NCBI GenBank assembly: GCA_964501725.1
Contig: CAZCTO010000003.1
Coordinates: 91,796 to 155,795, forward strand
Direction: 5' to 3'
Source: CAZCTO01 sp964501725
GTDB taxonomy: Bacteria > Bacillota > Clostridia > Saccharofermentanales > Saccharofermentanaceae
Length of the DNA stretch: 64,000 bases
Shown in pieces: positions 52,301-62,700 of the stretch. The notes under the pieces are model-generated. The model had not been told where the DNA came from and did no database searches. It saw only the letters and a program-made list of their open reading frames with translations. A program made the translations under genes and the position numbers. Every line of letters starts with the position of its first letter. Position 1 is the first letter of the stretch.

Positions 52301-52738
52301 GTGAGAGTATTATTCAGATACAGGATGGATTCGCAAATGAATTCCTACAATGACATCATCGGAATAGAGGCCGAAATTTCGGGATATCGCCGCCCCTGTC
52401 TTCGGGCGTCGATTCTTCTTAACAAAGGGATGGTCGCCTGGAATGACTCCCTTCAGTGGAACAATAATTTTCTCCGGTCTATGTCCCCTGATTGTCGGGA
52501 AGAAATACTGGAACTGCTTCCTTCAACGCACCTTCTGCAATGGGAGCCGATCTATGAAGTATCCGGTGAACCCGGGATTAATAACAGGGGATCTCTTCCC
52601 GGAGCATGGTCCGTAACCGTCACATTTACGGACGGAACGGTTTTTAAGAGTGCCGGATCCAAAGTGTATCCCGAGAAATGGCCTGTATTTCGAAAGATGG
52701 TTGAGGTAGCAACCCGCGTTCCGTTTCGGATCCGATAA
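52301..52738 (+). CDS. Small hypothetical protein
   Basis: Up to 145 residues, without signal peptide or membrane span. It contains two aromatic-rich stretches (AWNDSLQWNNNFL and HLLQWEPIYEV) and a basic C-terminus. No family was recognised. The start is uncertain: GTG 52301, ATG 52325 or ATG 52337 are in frame, and none has a strong ribosome binding site. Codon usage resembles neighbouring genes, which is the main reason to accept it. Confidence 0.55.
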   Translation: MRVLFRYRMDSQMNSYNDIIGIEAEISGYRRPCLRASILLNKGMVAWNDSLQWNNNFLRSMSPDCREEILELLPSTHLLQWEPIYEVSGEPGINNRGSLPGAWSVTVTFTDGTVFKSAGSKVYPEKWPVFRKMVEVATRVPFRIR

Positions 52739-52786
52739 TAATTATGAGAAGGCCTGAATTCTGTGTTTTCAGTAATTCCCGACGTG

Positions 52787-52815
52787 TTTTCAGTGCCTTC
52801 TTTTTCTGTTACAAT
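52787..52815 (+). promoter_or_regulatory. Promoter with extended -10 upstream of the 52847 gene
   Basis: TTTTCA (52787-52792) and TACAAT (52810-52815) with a 17-bp spacer, with TG one base before the -10 (TGTTACAAT). Probably starts transcription of the membrane protein/nucleoside kinase/metA run. Confidence 0.5.
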
Positions 52816-52846
52816 AAGTAATATTTAGCGAACAGGGGGTCAGGGC

Positions 52847-53449
52847 GTGGATTATCTGGAGGGGCTTTTCCTTGGAGTGCAGTGGAGCGATACGGATTTT
52901 GAGAACCGGAGACATATTAGCTCTCTTGTTCTTTATGGAGTTCTGGTCAACCTGCTGATCGCCATGTGTTTCTTTACAGGCGCTCTGAGCGAAGTTCTTA
53001 AAGGAAATTTCATTGTCAAGTCCGCACTTTTTCTAGTTCTTTTTTTTGCCTGCCCCTTTATATGCTTCCGGTATTATCGATACCCGATATGGGTTAAACT
53101 CCCGATTCTGGCAGTGCAGGCATTTAAGCAGGTACTTCTTACGCTGATGATCACATCTTGGGTACTTCCCCAAATTAAGGTGTCTTCGGGAGATATTCAG
53201 AAACTGTTGATGGACTATTTAAATTCAACACTTGAAACATGGACCGCAAGTTTTGAGGAATCGGTTGGATCTTTTGCTACCGTACTCGGGGTTATTACCG
53301 GTGGAGTCTATGTTGTTTTCGTGTTTATGTCAGCTGTTTTTCTTGCACTCATTATCCCCGGCATCCTGTTTTTTATCGTCCGAATGCTTCAACTGGCATA
53401 CGACAAATTAGTTGCCAAATTCATTTTGTCTGATTATATCGATCATTAA
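52847..53449 (+). CDS. Membrane protein of unknown function
   Basis: A 200-residue protein with four to five hydrophobic segments, a cytoplasmic N-terminus with WSDTDFENRRH, and a large amphipathic loop (about residues 105-135) between spans. Some similarity in layout to YIP1-like proteins, without a firm match. Start GTG behind CAGGGGGTC. It ends nine bases before the nucleoside kinase-like gene, so the two are cotranscribed. Confidence 0.6.
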   Translation: MDYLEGLFLGVQWSDTDFENRRHISSLVLYGVLVNLLIAMCFFTGALSEVLKGNFIVKSALFLVLFFACPFICFRYYRYPIWVKLPILAVQAFKQVLLTLMITSWVLPQIKVSSGDIQKLLMDYLNSTLETWTASFEESVGSFATVLGVITGGVYVVFVFMSAVFLALIIPGILFFIVRMLQLAYDKLVAKFILSDYIDH

Positions 53450-53458
53450 GGAGATCCG

Positions 53459-54472
53459 ATGGCACAACTATCTTCACGACGGGTATTATCCCTGCAAGAC
53501 TTGGAAATGCAGTTGGGTGTTAATAAATTGCCGGGATTTATCCATGAAGCCGAAACAGAGTTCTTGGCAATGACGCACACCGTTGTGGATTATATTACGG
53601 ATAATCCGGCAATCCGGGCTGTGTTTGTAAGTGGACCGACATCCTCCGGCAAGACGACTTTCGCCGAAAAACTTGCCGCGGGACTGCGCGGAAAGGGCCG
53701 CTCCGCGCTCCGCCTCTCACTGGACGATTATTACAACATCCAAGAGCTGGAATTTGACCCGGACGGGCGTCCGGATTACGAATCGCTGTCAACGATTGAT
53801 GCGGATGTCGCCGCGAAAAACATCACGGATCTTCTGCGGGGAGAACCGGTTTTGCTTCCCAGATTCGATTTTCAAACAAGAAAAAGAGATGACGGACAGA
53901 ATGGTGCGTCCATCCGCCTGGAACCGGACGGGATTATTCTCGTGGAAGGCTTACACGGTCTTTCAGGCGCGATTTCAGGAGTGATTCCGAGGAATGAACG
54001 GATCGGCGTTTTTATCATGCCGTACGGAGACATCATCGGGGACAAGAAACTGTTCCGAAGCGGCGATTTTCGACTCCTGAGACGCATTGTCCGTGATGAG
54101 CGTCACCGAGGCGCCCATGCTCTGGCAACGATCGATTATTGGCCGATGATCGAGGCTTCCGAAAAGCTTTATTTTGATGAATATCTCGCGGAAGCGGACT
54201 TCTATGTGAATTCGTTTCTTTCCTATGAGACGCTGGTCATTGCACCGGCCGCGCGCGCGGATATTGAGACGGCACTGCGTCAACTGGAAGACGGAACGAT
54301 CGAACCGTCCGTTTTTATGGCAAGAACAATGCCCCCCAAGAAATTTGCGGATTTAAATACCGCCGTTTCGCGTGCCAGACAACTTTATCATGACCTGTCG
54401 CGAGTACCGGATGTGGATCCGGTACTCGTTCCGGAACATTCGATCCTGCAGGAATTTATCGGAGAACTATAG
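53459..54472 (+). CDS. Uridine kinase-like P-loop nucleoside kinase
   Basis: A 337-residue kinase with Walker A SGPTSSGKTTFAEKLA, the nucleoside-binding LSLDDYY and the VEGLHGL Walker B of uridine/phosphoribulokinase-like enzymes, followed by a lid-like RRIVRDERHRG. Many clostridial homologues carry an N-terminal TGS/threonyl-tRNA synthetase-like domain of ~200 residues; this one lacks it, beginning only ~50 residues before the P-loop. Start ATG behind AAGGAG. The substrate could be uridine/cytidine or another nucleoside. Confidence 0.85.
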   Translation: MAQLSSRRVLSLQDLEMQLGVNKLPGFIHEAETEFLAMTHTVVDYITDNPAIRAVFVSGPTSSGKTTFAEKLAAGLRGKGRSALRLSLDDYYNIQELEFDPDGRPDYESLSTIDADVAAKNITDLLRGEPVLLPRFDFQTRKRDDGQNGASIRLEPDGIILVEGLHGLSGAISGVIPRNERIGVFIMPYGDIIGDKKLFRSGDFRLLRRIVRDERHRGAHALATIDYWPMIEASEKLYFDEYLAEADFYVNSFLSYETLVIAPAARADIETALRQLEDGTIEPSVFMARTMPPKKFADLNTAVSRARQLYHDLSRVPDVDPVLVPEHSILQEFIGEL

Positions 54473-54540
54473 TTGCGGTTGCCGGGCGGCGTTGTTAACG
54501 TTTTGCCTTTGGCACCCGAATGGCAGAGAAGGAGGACTCC

Positions 54541-55479
54541 ATGCCGATACGAGTACAAAACAATCTCCCGGCAACGGAAATTCTCGAGAGAGAGCACATA
54601 TTTATTATGCCCGAGGACCGCGCGTTCCGGCAGGATATCCGCCCGATCCGTATCCTGATTCTGAATTTGATGCCCAATAAAGTCACCACTGAGACGCAAC
54701 TCCTGCGGGCGCTTTCCAATTCGCCGCTTCAGGTGGACATCGACTTGATCTACACTTCCTCTTACATGCCGAAAAACACCGCCATCGAGCACCTGACCAA
54801 GTTCTATGAGACTTTCGGCGAAGTAAAGGAGCGCTATTACGACGGAATGATTATCACCGGTGCGCCGGTAGAACACATGCCGTTCGAGGAAGTCGCCTAC
54901 TGGCCGGAACTTGTAGAGATCATGGACTGGAGCAAGTCCCATGTGTATTCGACCCTGCACATTTGCTGGGGTGCACAGGCCGGCTTGTATCATCATTTCG
55001 GTATTCCGAAATATGATACGGAGAAGAAGATTTTCGGGATCTATCCGCACAGCATGACCTATACCAAGCCGGTGAAATTGTTCCGCGGTTTCGATGATAT
55101 CTTTAACATTCCGCACTCGAGGCATACTGAAATTCGCAAGGAAGACCTCCTTGCATGTGATAAACTGCGCATTCTCTCGGAGTCCGAGGAAAGCGGGATC
55201 TATGCCGTATCTGATTTTACATGCAGACAAATATTTATTACCGGCCACTCTGAATACGATGCCGGAACCTTGCGTGACGAGTATCTCAGGGATCTCGGGA
55301 AAGGACTTCCGATTGATATTCCCCGAAACTACTTTCCGGATGATGATCCGTCCAAGGAGCCGGTGGTGACCTGGCGCTCCAGTGCGACACTTCTTTATAC
55401 TAACTGGCTCAACTATTACGTATATCAGGAGACGCCGTTTGACTTGAGCACAATGGCACCGGCCGAACCGAGCAATTAA
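54541..55479 (+). CDS. metA: Homoserine O-acetyltransferase, MetA type
   Basis: A 312-residue MetA family enzyme that acylates homoserine in methionine synthesis. The catalytic Cys142 (TLHICWG) is present. Position 111, which sets acyl-CoA choice in this family, is Glu (GAPVEHM), as in the acetyl-CoA-using Bacillus type rather than Gly of the succinyl type; therefore acetyltransferase is the better name. ATG 54541 is taken for AAGGAGG just upstream. No T-box or SAM riboswitch is seen before it, and it appears to be transcribed with the upstream genes. Confidence 0.95.
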   Translation: MPIRVQNNLPATEILEREHIFIMPEDRAFRQDIRPIRILILNLMPNKVTTETQLLRALSNSPLQVDIDLIYTSSYMPKNTAIEHLTKFYETFGEVKERYYDGMIITGAPVEHMPFEEVAYWPELVEIMDWSKSHVYSTLHICWGAQAGLYHHFGIPKYDTEKKIFGIYPHSMTYTKPVKLFRGFDDIFNIPHSRHTEIRKEDLLACDKLRILSESEESGIYAVSDFTCRQIFITGHSEYDAGTLRDEYLRDLGKGLPIDIPRNYFPDDDPSKEPVVTWRSSATLLYTNWLNYYVYQETPFDLSTMAPAEPSN

Positions 55480-55501
55480 TTCCTTTGAATGCGGGCTTGC
55501 G

Positions 55502-56440
55502 ATGAAAGAAATGGAAGAACTAATCAATTCGGAAAACACCAATCATTCGGAAAAAGAACCGTCTCCGATCCTCATCACCGCGGCGGAAATCGAGCGAAAA
55601 GCACCCGCGCGCCCGGTTGGCGGCCACAAGGGTACCTTTGGCACCCTGCTCATTGATGCGGGCTCGCCCGGAATGGGCGGAGCCGCTTATCTGTGTTGCG
55701 CGGCGGCGCTTCGCAGCGGGACCGGGCTGGTGCGGCTTTTTGTCCCGGAGGGATTGATGTCACCGCTGCTCCAACTTTGCCCGCAGGCGATCTCCGTAGC
55801 GGCTCCGGACATCCCGGAGACCCGGTTAAGGCAACTGAAGAACCACTCCGTCACCGCCGATGCGGTCGTTTTCGGGCCGGGTCTTAATCCGGAAGCGGAC
55901 GGAATCGAATATGATCTGGTGTACCTGATCGACAACGTTCCCGCACTTATCCTCGATGCGAGCGCGATGACTATGATCGCCGCACACCGGGAAATCATGG
56001 AACCTGCATTTTCGCGACGGGGAGAAAAAGGCCTTCCTCCGTGTATTCTGACGCCACATCCGGGAGAGTTTTCGCGCCTTCTTCCGGGCTGGGACAAGAC
56101 GGACAGAAGAGACGCGCCGGGCGACTTTGCCCGGAAGCACGGCGTCATTTTGGTCCTCAAAGGACATGAAACGGCCGTGTTCACTCCGCGGGGCGTGTGG
56201 TATATTAATGCTACCGGTAACGACGGCATGGCCAAAGGCGGATCCGGAGATGTGCTGGCAGGCCTGATCGGCGGCTTTATGGCGCAGGGTATGGCAGCCG
56301 AAGACGCAGCCATATCGGCGGTATATATACACGGACTTAGCGGGGATATCACCCGCGACCGCTTAGGCAGAAGAGTTATGCAACCGACGGATATGATTGA
56401 TTCCTTCACGGAAGCTTTCGGCCGTTGCGGTTGGGAATAA
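55502..56440 (+). CDS. nnrD: ADP-dependent NAD(P)H-hydrate dehydratase
   Basis: A 312-residue carbohydrate-kinase-like repair enzyme. It dehydrates the S-form of hydrated NAD(P)H using ADP. Family signs: HKGTFGTLLIDAGSPGMGGA near the N-terminus (partial: KGTFGTLLI), ILTPHPGEFSRLL, and the ATP/ADP-site NGNDGMAKGGSGDVL-like GNDGMAKGGSGDVL. The N-terminal YjeF epimerase domain found in fused homologues is absent. ATG 55502 or 55511; no strong ribosome binding site. It precedes alr by 20 bp. Confidence 0.92.
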   Translation: MKEMEELINSENTNHSEKEPSPILITAAEIERKAPARPVGGHKGTFGTLLIDAGSPGMGGAAYLCCAAALRSGTGLVRLFVPEGLMSPLLQLCPQAISVAAPDIPETRLRQLKNHSVTADAVVFGPGLNPEADGIEYDLVYLIDNVPALILDASAMTMIAAHREIMEPAFSRRGEKGLPPCILTPHPGEFSRLLPGWDKTDRRDAPGDFARKHGVILVLKGHETAVFTPRGVWYINATGNDGMAKGGSGDVLAGLIGGFMAQGMAAEDAAISAVYIHGLSGDITRDRLGRRVMQPTDMIDSFTEAFGRCGWE

Positions 56441-56460
56441 GTAACGGGTAGAGGTGTATC

Positions 56461-57648
56461 ATGAGTCAACGATTTCCGAGCCGCTCGTGGGCGGAGATAG
56501 ATTTGGACGCATTAGCGCACAATATGAAGGAAATCAGAAGAATTACGTCCACCGGTGCGGAGGTAGTAGCGGTCGTTAAAGCAGACGCTTACGGCCACGG
56601 TGCCATTCAGGTATCCAAAGTTCTGCTCGAGAGCGGAGCTTCCCGTCTTGCGGTATCGATGCTTGATGAAGCGATTGAACTTCGTAAGAACGGCATCGAC
56701 GTACCGATCCTGACACTTGGTCACACCGATCCCCGCAGAGCGCGGGAGATTATTGAGTATAATCTGGAGCAGACAGTTTTTTCCGTTGAGTTTGCCGAAG
56801 CGATTTCCGAACAGGCGGCCGCGGCGCATAAGAAGGTGGCCATCCACATCAAGATTGATTCCGGAATGAACCGCGTAGGGTTTCTGTCCGGAGAGAATTC
56901 CGTGGAAGAGATCCTTCGTATCGCCCAAATGCCAGGGATCGCGATCGAAGGGATTTTTTCGCATTTCGCGGTTGCGGATACGCCGGATGACGAGTTCACA
57001 CGGAAGCAATTCCGGACTTTTATGGAAACCGTTGACAAGCTCGAGAAGAAAGGGTTATATATCCCGAAGAAGCATATCTGCAATAGCGCCGGAATTCTTC
57101 GTTTTCCGGAAATGCATCTGGATATGGTTCGCGCGGGACTGATCATGTACGGAATGACACCCAAGGACTGCCCCGAGCCGTACACGAACATTGATTTGAT
57201 TCCGGCGATGACGCTTAAGTCCTCGATTGTGCATCTGAAGACGATTTCTTCCGGTGAAACCGTCAGTTACGGACGTCGATTCACCACAGAAAAGGAAAGC
57301 GTGATCGCAACCATCCCGATCGGTTACGCCGACGGATATGCCCGGAAACTCTCAAACAGGGCGGCGGCGCTTCTTCACGGGGAGCGGGTTCCGGTCATCG
57401 GAACCGTATGTATGGACATGTGCATGTTGGACGTATCAAAGCTTAAATCAACGGCAAAAGTGTCCGAGGAGGTCGTGCTTTTCGGGAAACAACGTTATAA
57501 TAATGAAAATTTTACGCTTTCGGTGGATGAAATTTCGGATTTGTCGGATACAATAAATTACGAGATTACATGCCTGATCGGGAAACGCGTCCCGAGAGTA
57601 TATTTAAGCGGCGGAGAAATCATCCATATGCACAGTTGTATATGGTGA
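56461..57648 (+). CDS. alr: Alanine racemase
   Basis: A 395-residue PLP enzyme that makes D-alanine for peptidoglycan. PLP-binding Lys40 lies in VVKADAYGHGA and the opposite-face catalytic tyrosine in VSYGRRFT; GYADGY and CMDMCMLDV are present in the C-terminal beta domain. The ATG start follows a purine-rich AGAGGTG. The nnrD-alr order is widespread in Firmicutes. The C-terminus (HMHSCIW) is complete. Confidence 0.96.
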   Translation: MSQRFPSRSWAEIDLDALAHNMKEIRRITSTGAEVVAVVKADAYGHGAIQVSKVLLESGASRLAVSMLDEAIELRKNGIDVPILTLGHTDPRRAREIIEYNLEQTVFSVEFAEAISEQAAAAHKKVAIHIKIDSGMNRVGFLSGENSVEEILRIAQMPGIAIEGIFSHFAVADTPDDEFTRKQFRTFMETVDKLEKKGLYIPKKHICNSAGILRFPEMHLDMVRAGLIMYGMTPKDCPEPYTNIDLIPAMTLKSSIVHLKTISSGETVSYGRRFTTEKESVIATIPIGYADGYARKLSNRAAALLHGERVPVIGTVCMDMCMLDVSKLKSTAKVSEEVVLFGKQRYNNENFTLSVDEISDLSDTINYEITCLIGKRVPRVYLSGGEIIHMHSCIW

Positions 57649-57678
57649 CAAATCATTGACGAGGTGGAAGGGGATCAA

Positions 57679-58527
57679 ATGGAAAAGAGTAAAGAAAAGG
57701 AACTGAAAGTTTTTGCAGGGCATATGCGAAAACTGATTATCGAGGCGGTTTACAGCGCTCAATCCGGACATCCGGGCGGCTCACTGTCCTGCACGGATAT
57801 TCTGGCATATCTCTACGGAGAGAAGATGCGGATTGATACCGCGAATCCCGAAGACCCGGACCGTGACCGGTTCGTGCTGTCGAAGGGACACTGCGCACCT
57901 GCGCTTTACGCGGCGCTGTCACAGCGCGGCTTCTTCTCAAAGTGTGCCATTAAGGATTTCAGAAAGTGCGGCTCCATGCTTCAGGGACATCCTTGCAGAG
58001 CCTGCATTCCCGGGGTCGACATGTCTACGGGCTCCCTCGGACAGGGCATCTCGACCGCGGTCGGAATGGCATTGATGGGCAAGCTTGATAAGAAGGACTA
58101 TCGGGTTTTTTCCATCCTCGGAGACGGGGAACTTCAGGAAGGCCAGGTCTGGGAAGCACTCATGTCCGCAGCCCATTACAAGCTGGATAACCTGACCGCT
58201 TTCATCGACTTTAACGGACTTCAGATCGACGGAAAGACCGCCGATGTTATGAATCTCGGATCCATTGCGGACAAGGTGAGAGCCTTCGGCTGGAACACCG
58301 TTGAAATCGACGGACATGATATGAATCAGATCGAGGCCGCGGTGGCGAAGGCTGAAGCGACCAAAGGAATGCCGACCATGATTGTTTCCAAAACCCACAA
58401 GGGCAAGGGAGTTTCCTTCATGGAGGATCAAGCCGGTTGGCACGGCAAAGCGCCGAATCAGGAGCAATACGATGCCGCGATGGTTGAACTTGATGCCGCG
58501 CTGGCAGCGCTGGAGGTGGAAGCATGA
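57679..58527 (+). CDS. Transketolase, N-terminal subunit
   Basis: About 282 residues, the thiamine diphosphate-binding half of a split transketolase. The GDGELQEGQVWEAL motif (with the metal/ThDP Asp) and SGHPGGSLSCTDIL and TGSLGQGIS blocks are intact. It acts with the following gene to form a heterotetramer in the pentose phosphate pathway. ATG 57679 follows AAGGGGAT; an in-frame GTG at 57664 is less likely. Its stop overlaps the C-terminal subunit start by four bases (ATGA). Confidence 0.95.
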   Translation: MEKSKEKELKVFAGHMRKLIIEAVYSAQSGHPGGSLSCTDILAYLYGEKMRIDTANPEDPDRDRFVLSKGHCAPALYAALSQRGFFSKCAIKDFRKCGSMLQGHPCRACIPGVDMSTGSLGQGISTAVGMALMGKLDKKDYRVFSILGDGELQEGQVWEALMSAAHYKLDNLTAFIDFNGLQIDGKTADVMNLGSIADKVRAFGWNTVEIDGHDMNQIEAAVAKAEATKGMPTMIVSKTHKGKGVSFMEDQAGWHGKAPNQEQYDAAMVELDAALAALEVEA

Positions 58528-59471
58528 CAAAAATGGCAACCCGCGAGGCCTACGGTAAGGCACTCGTTGAATTTGGTAAAAACCCGAACATTGTCGTATT
58601 GGACGCTGACCTTTCCAAGTCAACCTTTACGATGCTCTTTCAAAAAGAATACCCCGAGCGTCATTTCAACATGGGTATCGCCGAGGGAAATATGATGGCC
58701 GTGGCTTCCGGCATGGCGACCTGCGGCAAAATCGCATTCGCATCGACGTTCGCCATTTTTGCATCGGAGAGAGCGCTCGAGCAGGTCAGAAACTCCGCAT
58801 GCTATCCGAACCTGGACGTCAAAGTCTGCGCGACCCATGCGGGCATATCCGTCGGCGAAGACGGTGCGTCGCACCAATGCGTCGAGGATCTTGCGATCAT
58901 GCGCGCCATTCCGAACATGCGGGTGATTTCGCCGTGTGACGCCGCATCAACGCGTCTTGCGATCCGCGCGGTTATCGAGACCCCCGGCCCGTTCTACGTC
59001 CGTCTCGGAAGACTTGCCGTGGAAGGTGTCTACGGGGAGTATGGCGACGAAGCGGATTTTCAAATCGGCAAGGCCAACACCATCCGTGAAGGATCAGACG
59101 TGACGATCATCGCAACGGGTCTGATGGTACAGCAGAGCATCGCCGCCGTCGACCTTTTGAAGGAGAAAGGCATTAACGCCAGACTTCTGGATATGCATAC
59201 GATTAAGCCGATCGATACGGCGGCCGTTGTTAAGGCATCCAAGGAGACCGGGGCGATTGTAACCGTTGAAGAACATAACATTCTCGGAGGACTCGGCGGC
59301 GCCGTTGCGGAAGCCCTTTCCGAAAACGCACCGTGCCTTCTGAAGAGAGTCGGTCTCCGGGACGTATTCGGCAAGTCCGGAAAGCCCGAAGCACTGCTTC
59401 AGGCATATCATCTGATGCCCGAAGACATTGTCGAGGCGGTTCTCGAAGTACTCGCGAAAAAGGGCAAATAG
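58524..59471 (+). CDS. Transketolase, C-terminal subunit
   Basis: A 315-residue pyrimidine-binding and C-terminal half of transketolase. The catalytic glutamate region is NMGIAEGNMMAVASGMA, followed by THAGISVGEDGASHQ and the C-terminal DMHTIKPID and TVEEHNILGGLG blocks. The split gene pair is common in clostridia. It ends 30 bp before a strong terminator, closing the alr-transketolase run. Confidence 0.95.
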   Translation: MTKMATREAYGKALVEFGKNPNIVVLDADLSKSTFTMLFQKEYPERHFNMGIAEGNMMAVASGMATCGKIAFASTFAIFASERALEQVRNSACYPNLDVKVCATHAGISVGEDGASHQCVEDLAIMRAIPNMRVISPCDAASTRLAIRAVIETPGPFYVRLGRLAVEGVYGEYGDEADFQIGKANTIREGSDVTIIATGLMVQQSIAAVDLLKEKGINARLLDMHTIKPIDTAAVVKASKETGAIVTVEEHNILGGLGGAVAEALSENAPCLLKRVGLRDVFGKSGKPEALLQAYHLMPEDIVEAVLEVLAKKGK

Positions 59472-59499
59472 CGCGTTATTGAAAATGCCTAGATAAGAG

Positions 59500-59531
59500 A
59501 TGAGCCTGATAACATCGGGCTCATTTTTTTG
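59500..59531 (+). terminator. Strong terminator after transketolase
   Basis: ATGAGCCTGAT (59500-59510) pairs with ATCGGGCTCAT (59514-59524) around AAC, followed by seven T residues. Confidence 0.92.
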
Positions 59532-59637
59532 TCTGCCAAAGAGAAAATGCGATTCGGAAATATATTGCGTGATTACAAAAATATGCATGTGCAATATTAT
59601 TGAATTAGGCATAAATTCGTGTAAAAATAAAAATCTC

Positions 59638-59667
59638 TTGACCCCCCCCCGAAAAATGTTACTCTTT
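59638..59667 (+). promoter_or_regulatory. Poly-C tract in a putative promoter of the large surface protein gene
   Basis: A run of nine C residues (59642-59650) immediately follows TTGA (59638-59641); the TTGACC read as a -35 would extend into the tract, and a weak TACTCT (59660-59665) lies 16 bp on. Length changes in the tract would change promoter spacing. This is a guess from sequence only. Confidence 0.35.
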
Positions 59668-59750
59668 GTGGAAATCGTATTGTTTACAGTTATGTATTCT
59701 ATTTTCACACAACAGATTACAATTCAAACCACTGATCAGGGGGGCCGATC

Positions 59751-62700
59751 ATGAAATCAAGTGCGTTATTCACCAAGTGCTGTTCTCTTCTTCTTGTCGT
59801 TATTTTGCTGCTTAAACCTGCAGCCCCGGTTCTTGCAATCAATGAAACTCCGATAAACCTCGTTCCGGCTCTCATGACCGGTAACACCGTTTCCCTTACC
59901 ATGCAAATTGATAGCAGTTGGGAAGAATACTTTAATGCAACGGTCACACTTACCAATACCGGAAACCAGCCAATTGAAAACTGGGCGCTCTCGTTTGCTT
60001 TCCCGCACTCGATTACCAATACCTGGAACAGTGTCGTTTATGAGCAGGCAGACGGAATGTATACTGTCAAAAACGCCGGTTGGAATCAGGATATTCCGGC
60101 AGGCGGATCGGTTAGTTTTGGATTCACTGCACAACAGAACGGCGAAGTCCTGACACCGGACTTCTATTTCATCAATACCGCGAAGCGAGTCGTGCCTTCT
60201 ACAGATTACGCCGCTGCCTATAAGCTATATAGTGACTGGGGCACCGGGTTTAGCGGCGAACTCACGCTCGCAAATAGTTCTTCGCAAACGATCGAGGATT
60301 GGTCTTTCTCCTTGGATTTCGCTCGAACCATCACAACTGCATCCAATACAGTCTTTACCCAAGGCGAAGGAGCGCAATACCTCCTTTTGAATCCCGGATA
60401 TGACCAGAACATTAATAGCGGTAATAGCATAAAGATTAGTATCCAGGGAATCGATGGTGCAAAGACGGATGTGCCGTCCAACTTCCTCGTTTCACAGGTA
60501 ACGGTTGGTGTGAGTCTCACAGGGGATTATGACGGGGACGGTGTAAAGGACTATGAGGAACTGTTGGTCTATGGAACCGATCCGCTTGTATCGGAAGGAA
60601 TCGCACCGACTCCGACTCCGGTTCCGTCTTCCACACCAACACCAACAACGACACCGACACCTACTCCGACTCCTACTCCGACACCGGCAGAAGAGATTGA
60701 AACCGATACGGATGGAGATGGACTTACGGACAATTATGAAATTGAAATCGGGACGGATCCGAATCTTGCGGATACCGACGCAGACGGTATCGACGATATG
60801 ACGGAGATTATTTGTGGTTTGGATCCATTAACATCGAATTTGAATGAGGACTTCGACGGGGACGGCCTTACCCTGCAACAGGAACAAGAGCTTGGAACCG
60901 AATTCTGGAATGAAGATACGGACTATGACGGCCTTCTCGACGGGGATGAAGTGAATCTCTATGGAACCAATCCACTTCTGGAGGATACCGACGCAGATGG
61001 TCTTCTCGACGGGGATGAAGTACTGCTTGGCAAAAAACCTTTGTCCTCAGATAGCGATGAAGACGGCATCCCGGATAGTGAAGATAAGGCTATACAGCAA
61101 ATATCGGTCGATATGTATAATGCTGAGAGCCTTGGCATTGCTTCCGTTGACATCGAAATGGATTTGTCACAACTCATCGATCGTGTTGTCAGTGTTGAAG
61201 ATGAATACAATATTGATGTGTTTAGTACCGGAATAAAAAGTCGTATCGGTTCTCCGATTTCATTTGAGTGCGAGGAAGCATTCGATCAGGCAACGGTCGT
61301 ATTCCATTATGACGAACTGGCATTGGGTGAAACCGCAGAACAGGATCTCGGGGTGCTCTGGTACGATGAAGAAAATGGTGTATATGTTGTAGAAGAGCAA
61401 GCGATCGTTGATGAGAATGCGAATACCGTTACACTTGATTTGGAGCATTTCAGTACATACGTTCTTGTTGACCTGCAGAGATGGATTCAAGACGCATCGG
61501 CGACGATTGAATATGACAACACCAGTGGAGAAACAAGTGTTCCGTATACGTATGCAGATGAAAAATATTCCTACATCTTTATGGTAGAAGACTCGGCGTA
61601 TTTTGCTGAACCCTATCGATTAAATGCGCTGGGTATTATGCAAGAATTCGTGAGACACCTGCGTCCGGGCGAACAAATGACGGTAGGCAGAGTCTACGAT
61701 ACTTACGGATACGGGTGGGATTCCATGACCGAAGATCCGGTGCGTATGAATAGTACCCTGAACTATTTTATGGCTGCTAATTTTGTGCCAGCAATGAGTA
61801 CCGGCACTGCGTTTTCGTATAACGTTACTAAAGCAGTTTCGTTTTTGCGAGGTCACAGTGCGAATTATAACGTCGGAAATATTCCGGTGGTGATTTTAAT
61901 CACCACTAACGTATCAATGGTTTATAACCCGGAAATGTATACGATTCCGAGTGCATACAACGGAAGAGTCTTTGCCATCAATATCGCCGACCCAATGCTT
62001 TCAAACGGCATGTTTGATGATGCGCTCAATGAGTTGATCTATGGTTCGGGAGGCATTCCGCTGGAAGGAGGAACGCCGCAACAGATTTGGAACAGCTATA
62101 TGAATCCCCCGGCTCAAGAGCCAACAATGGATTATACGGATAGTGATGGAGATGGACTTTACGACTGGTTGGAAACCGGCGGGATGAAGGGGATTGATGG
62201 AAATATCTACTATTCTGATCCAAATGCTAAACACTCGGATGAAGATGGTGTCACTGATGGTGAAGAGATGGGGAAGTGTGTTCGGATTGAAAAAAACCTA
62301 ATGGGAGAGATCATTGTTCAGATTGATGGTGATATCATTTCCGGATTTATCGCCATGCTATATCAAATATATGCACCGCAGGATGCGGGAGTGAATTATG
62401 TTTTTCTTATGAGATCCAATCCTAAAGTCAACGATACGGATGGAGATGACTGTTGGGATAATAAAGATGCAAGTCCCCATGTAAAGAACGGAGCAATAAA
62501 TTACATCATATATGGAGCCGATGATCTTACTGTTGAGCAGGTAAAGGATTACGAAAAGCATTATGAGAAGAATGATCTTGATTATATTAGTATTCAAATA
62601 TCTACTTTAAAGGACTTTGATTTTACTTGGCAAAATTTGATATGTGATTATGAAGACGGTGTATATTCTGACAAGATAGCATACTCAGGTGTGGATGATT

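Noticed and set aside
54473..54540. Gap before metA checked for a SAM riboswitch or T-box
   Set aside because: At 68 bp it is too short, and no matching stems or T-box sequence are present.
54388..55542. Minus-strand open frame of 384 residues opposite metA
   Set aside because: The sense strand is a complete MetA enzyme with catalytic residues; the antisense frame has no supporting motif.
60601..60690. Tandem ACTCCG-like DNA repeats considered as a mobile or regulatory repeat
   Set aside because: They encode a Thr-Pro linker between domains of the surface protein, a common protein-level repeat.
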